Below, piece after piece: positions 6,589 through 9,630 of a stretch of DNA of 9,630 nucleotides; position 1 is the first letter of the stretch, and each line of letters opens with the position of its first letter. The notes under the pieces are model-generated. The model was not told where the DNA came from, did no database searches, and saw only the letters and a list, made by a program, of their open reading frames with translations. The stretch lies in NCBI GenBank assembly GCA_937897495.1, contig CALCBL010000380.1:1-9630 (forward strand), given 5' to 3'. This DNA comes from an uncultured Burkholderiales bacterium. Lineage in GTDB: Bacteria; Pseudomonadota; Gammaproteobacteria; Burkholderiales; Burkholderiaceae_C. Made by a program: the position numbers and the translations under genes.

Positions 6589-7554
6589 TTACTGTAGCAA
6601 GGCGACCGCGCCCGAGAAGGTGAGGAAGGCCGCGGCTGTAGAGACCAAAATAATTCTGGCAATGCGGCCATTGTCGGCACCAAATCTCTCAGACAACATG
6701 GCCACATTGCTGGCGCTAGGCAATGCCGCCACCAGCACCATCACTTTGAGGGCAAACGAGTCAATGGGTGCGCCCATTGAAATGGCGGCCAAACCCACCA
6801 CCAAGACCAGAACCGGGTGCAAGAACAATTTAATGAGGGCAACTGGCACATAGTCTTTCCATGTCAGAGGGCCGTGCTGTTCGTGGTGTGCAATTTTTTG
6901 GGAGCGCGCCAACACAGCACCAATGGTGAACAGGGCAACAGGCGATGCTGCATCGCCCAACAAGGCCACGGTTTTTTCTACAGGCCCTGGCAACTCAATT
7001 TGAAACGCAGAAAAAAGCGTGCCCAACAAAATGGCCCAAGGCAAAGGATTTTTAACCACGCCCAGCAATGCATTTTTGGCAGCTTGGCCTACGCCTTGCT
7101 GGCCTGCGCCATCCAAACGCGACAGTGCAATGCAAAGCGATGTGGTGATGACCATGTCAATGACGATGGTGACGATGGCAGGGCCCGCTGCCGCAGTGCC
7201 TAGCAAGGCTACCAACAAGGGAACGCCCATAAAGCCCGTATTGGGAAATGCGCCGACCAAGGCGCCAAATGCTGCATCGTTCCAGCCAAAACGTTTGTTC
7301 AAGGTGATGGCCACCACGAAGGCCACCATGACCAAGGCGCAAAACAAGTACATGAAGAAAGCGCTGGCATCTAAGAGTTGTGCAATGGGCGTTTTGGCGC
7401 CAAATTGGAACAGCATGCAAGGCAGGGCAAAGAACAGCACAAAGCCGTTCAAGCCTGGAATGGCTTCAAAGGGCAGCATTTGGCGACGCGCCGCCCAGTA
7501 ACCACAAAGCACCAAGGCAAAGAAAGGAAAGGTGACGCGCAAGACATCTAGCAT
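6589..7554 (-). CDS. AEC (auxin efflux carrier) family permease (321 aa)
   Basis: This is an inner-membrane transporter of the AEC/Mem_trans family (bile/arsenite/riboflavin transporter-like fold). Ten hydrophobic segments can be placed at about 4-21, 34-51, 60-84, 96-119, 124-145, 168-186, 201-217, 236-258, 266-285 and 299-319. Family hallmarks are GAFPNTGFMGVPLL (101-114) after helix 4 and ALPSASNVAMLSERFG (277-292), each with the helix-breaking N/P residues of the crossing region. A His-rich hydrophilic loop lies at 218-232. Characterised bacterial members carry dicarboxylates such as malate or malonate, but nothing nearby points to a substrate. The ATG at 7554 gives the standard N-terminus; the nearest AAGG is 13 nt away, so the ribosome site is poor. 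Its stop is 24 bp from the priA stop, with no hairpin terminator between them. It diverges from rep. Confidence 0.9.
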   Translation of the reverse strand: MLDVLRVTFPFFALVLCGYWAARRQMLPFEAIPGLNGFVLFFALPCMLFQFGAKTPIAQLLDASAFFMYLFCALVMVAFVVAITLNKRFGWNDAAFGALVGAFPNTGFMGVPLLVALLGTAAAGPAIVTIVIDMVITTSLCIALSRLDGAGQQGVGQAAKNALLGVVKNPLPWAILLGTLFSAFQIELPGPVEKTVALLGDAASPVALFTIGAVLARSQKIAHHEQHGPLTWKDYVPVALIKLFLHPVLVLVVGLAAISMGAPIDSFALKVMVLVAALPSASNVAMLSERFGADNGRIARIILVSTAAAFLTFSGAVALLQ

Positions 7555-7625
7555 GGTTCACATTGTGCCTTGGAATTTGGGCCCCTTCTGCCCGACGTTG
7601 TCCGCCATTGCCTGCCTTTGCCCGC

Positions 7626-7631
7626 TATGAT
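7626..7631 (+). promoter_or_regulatory. Candidate -10 box TATGAT for rep
   Basis: TATGAT matches 5 of 6 positions of TATAAT and would start transcription near 7637, leaving a leader of about 45 nt. No good -35 lies 16-18 bp upstream (sequence there is CGCCAT), so this is a weak call. The 128-bp divergent gap must also carry the promoter of the AEC gene, for which I see no convincing candidate. Confidence 0.3.
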
Positions 7632-7641
7632 CCATCAGCTT

Positions 7642-7665
7642 GCCGAATCTGCATTCCCATTCGGC
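7642..7665 (+). other. Hairpin in the rep leader
   Basis: GCCGAAT (7642-7648) pairs perfectly with ATTCGGC (7659-7665) over a 10-nt loop. The stem ends 17 nt before the rep ATG. The stretch between the stem and the ATG is pyrimidine-rich and has no Shine-Dalgarno, so the structure could influence ribosome entry. It could also be an operator read as DNA. Confidence 0.4.
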
Positions 7666-7682
7666 CTTCCCAATTTTTACGC

Positions 7683-9630
7683 ATGTCCACCCCCTCCTCT
7701 GGTTTGAATCCAGCGCAACTTGAAGCTGTCAATTACGTCAAAGGCCCCTGCCTTGTGTTGGCGGGCGCTGGCTCGGGCAAGACGCGCGTGATCACGCAAA
7801 AAATTGCCAGGCTGATGGACGTGGGTCTTGAGCCCAAGCGCATTGCAGCCATCACTTTTACCAACAAAGCGGCCAGTGAAATGCGCGAGCGTGCGCGCAA
7901 GCTCATTGGCAAAGGCGCTCAAGAAGTCATGATTTGCACCTTTCACGCTTTGGGTGTGCGCATCATGCGGCTAGACGGGCATGTGCTTGGCTTGAAACCA
8001 CAGTTCAGCATTTTGGATTCAGACGATGTGGTGAGCATCTTGAAAGACTGCGGCGGCACCACCGATGCCAACACGGCAAAGCAATGGCAATGGGCCATCA
8101 GTGCTTGGAAAAATGCAGGCCTGACCAGCGCACAAGCTGAAGGCATTGCGCAAAACGAAAATGAGCGCATTGCGGCGCGCATCATGGGTCGTTATGAAGA
8201 ACGCTTGGCGGCCTATCAAAGTGTGGACTTTGACGATTTGATTGGCTTGCCTTTGAAATTATTGGCGCAATACCCTGAAGTGCGTGAGCGATGGCAAGCC
8301 GCCATGGGCCATGTGTTGGTAGACGAATACCAAGACACCAACGCCACACAATATGAAGTGCTTAAACACTTGGTGGGTGAACGGGCAAGGTTTACAGCAG
8401 TGGGTGACGATGACCAATCGATTTATGGTTGGCGCGGCGCCACTTTAGACAACCTGAAACGTTTGCCACAAGATTTTCCGCAATTGAAGGTAGTGACCTT
8501 AGAGCAAAACTACCGATCGACCAGCGCCATTTTGCGCGCGGCCAACAACGTGATTGAGCCCAACCCCAAGCTCTACCCTAAGAAACTTTTTTCTGAATTG
8601 GGTGAAGGCGAACCGGTTCGCGTGGTGGATGCTGACCACGAAGAACACGAAGCCGACCGCATGGTGGCTCGCATTCAGTCTTTGCGCGCAGGCACCGCCA
8701 CCACTTCCGGCGGTGTGCAATACCGTGACTACAAAGAGTTTGCTATTTTGTACCGTGCCAATCACATGGCCAAGCCATTTGAAAAAGCTTTGCGACGCGC
8801 GCAAATTCCTTATAAGGTTTCGGGCGGACAAAGCTTTTTTGACCGTGCAGAAATCAAAGATTTGTGTGCGTGGTTTCGCTTGTGGGTCAACAACGACGAC
8901 GACCCTGCTTTCTTGCGGGCCGTGACCAGCCCGAAGCGCGGCATTGGTCATCAAACTTTGGCGGGACTGGGTACCCTGGCGAGTCAGTACAAACTCAGTT
9001 TGTTTGAAGCTTTGTTTTCAAACAGTTTGGGGGCCAAGCTGTCTGCTCGTGCCGTCGGCAGTTTGCATGAGTTTGGCCGCTTCATGAATGACTTGGAATA
9101 CCGCGCAAAGCGCACCCATGGCGCCGAAGATGCCAAAGCTTTTTTGTTGCAATGGCTCAAAGACATTGGCTACGAAAAACATTTGTACGACGGTGAAGAC
9201 AACGAAAAAGTAGCAGCGGCACGCTGGACCAACGTGCTGGAATTTGTCGATTGGATGTCGGGGCGATGCGGCGGCACCATTGATGACGCGGCAGGTGTCA
9301 GCGTGGTGGCAGAAACAAAATCATTGCTGGAAGTGGCCCAAACAATTTCGCTGTTGTCGACCTTGAATGAGCGTGAGCAAGACCCCAATGTGGTCACCTT
9401 GTCGACCCTGCATGCCGCCAAAGGTTTAGAGTGGCCGCATGTGATGTTGGTCGGTGTGAACGAAGGCTTGCTGCCTTTCAAAATGGACGAAGACAACAAA
9501 GAGTCCATCAACGCTGCTGTGCATGCTGAAGGTCAGCTGACGCGGCTTCAGGAAGAGCGTCGTTTGATGTATGTGGGCATTACACGGGCCCAGCGAACTT
9601 TGGCAGTGAGTTGGACCAAGCGCCGCAAAA
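7683..9630 (+). CDS. rep: ATP-dependent DNA helicase Rep (first 649 residues; C-terminus outside window)
   Basis: Rep is a superfamily-1A 3'-5' helicase that helps forks pass protein roadblocks and supports restart. The frame is open from ATG 7683 to the right edge. Motifs in order are Q12 (Q motif), Walker A GAGSGKT (28-34), TFTNKAASEM (Ia), VDEYQDT (213-219), GDDDQSIYGWRGA (241-253), LEQNYRST (IV), TLHAAKGLEW (575-584, V) and EERRLMYVGITRA (624-636, VI). Rep is favoured over UvrD or PcrA by matches to E. coli Rep such as DYKEFAILYRANH, PYKVSGGQSFFDRAEIKDL and RFTAVGDDDQSIY-type blocks. With E. coli Rep at 673 aa, only a short C-terminal tail should be missing. The start fits the family N-terminus (LNPAQLEAVNYVKGP), but no Shine-Dalgarno precedes it. 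It lies downstream of priA on the same strand, with the AEC gene between them in reverse. Confidence 0.95.
   Translation, partial: MSTPSSGLNPAQLEAVNYVKGPCLVLAGAGSGKTRVITQKIARLMDVGLEPKRIAAITFTNKAASEMRERARKLIGKGAQEVMICTFHALGVRIMRLDGHVLGLKPQFSILDSDDVVSILKDCGGTTDANTAKQWQWAISAWKNAGLTSAQAEGIAQNENERIAARIMGRYEERLAAYQSVDFDDLIGLPLKLLAQYPEVRERWQAAMGHVLVDEYQDTNATQYEVLKHLVGERARFTAVGDDDQSIYGWRGATLDNLKRLPQDFPQLKVVTLEQNYRSTSAILRAANNVIEPNPKLYPKKLFSELGEGEPVRVVDADHEEHEADRMVARIQSLRAGTATTSGGVQYRDYKEFAILYRANHMAKPFEKALRRAQIPYKVSGGQSFFDRAEIKDLCAWFRLWVNNDDDPAFLRAVTSPKRGIGHQTLAGLGTLASQYKLSLFEALFSNSLGAKLSARAVGSLHEFGRFMNDLEYRAKRTHGAEDAKAFLLQWLKDIGYEKHLYDGEDNEKVAAARWTNVLEFVDWMSGRCGGTIDDAAGVSVVAETKSLLEVAQTISLLSTLNEREQDPNVVTLSTLHAAKGLEWPHVMLVGVNEGLLPFKMDEDNKESINAAVHAEGQLTRLQEERRLMYVGITRAQRTLAVSWTKRRK

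Noticed and set aside
7019..7501. 160-codon plus-strand frame opposite the AEC permease
   Set aside because: It is a shadow of the permease. The Lys/Ala/Pro/Met-rich product reflects reverse reading of hydrophobic codons.

Overview
The window is ordinary chromosomal DNA of a moderate-GC betaproteobacterium. Protein sequence style, gene content and weak Shine-Dalgarno signals suggest Burkholderiales, probably Comamonadaceae (Limnohabitans or Rhodoferax-like). This placement is inferred from the look of the proteins, not from a search. There are no mobile elements, CRISPR arrays, rRNA or tRNA genes, and no frameshifted genes.

Layout. A creatininase-family amidohydrolase on the minus strand runs off the left edge (1-470). 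It diverges across 54 bp from a large dsbD/scsB-type thiol:disulfide reductase gene (525-2849, +). A 92-bp gap with two mutually exclusive hairpins leads to hemE (2942-4057, +), which ends at a clear intrinsic terminator. Next comes a 407-bp AT-rich non-coding stretch with two consensus DnaA boxes and a 15-bp perfect inverted repeat. It lies upstream of priA (4465-6564, +). An AEC-family permease gene (6589-7554, -) converges on priA with only 24 bp between the stop codons. That permease gene diverges across 128 bp from rep (7683 to the window end, +), which encodes a superfamily-1A DNA helicase and lacks only its C-terminal tail here.

How the genes relate. Most are housekeeping genes. DsbD moves electrons from cytoplasmic thioredoxin to the periplasm. 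HemE performs a committed step of tetrapyrrole synthesis. PriA and Rep both act in restart of stalled replication forks and lie 1.1 kb apart on the same strand. The creatininase homologue and the AEC permease have no assignable substrate.

I see no obviously new multi-gene system. The most interesting stretch is the non-coding region before priA. There a DnaA box overlaps a possible promoter and a second box lies inside an inverted repeat. This suggests, without proving, that DnaA controls the restart helicase gene or is titrated there.
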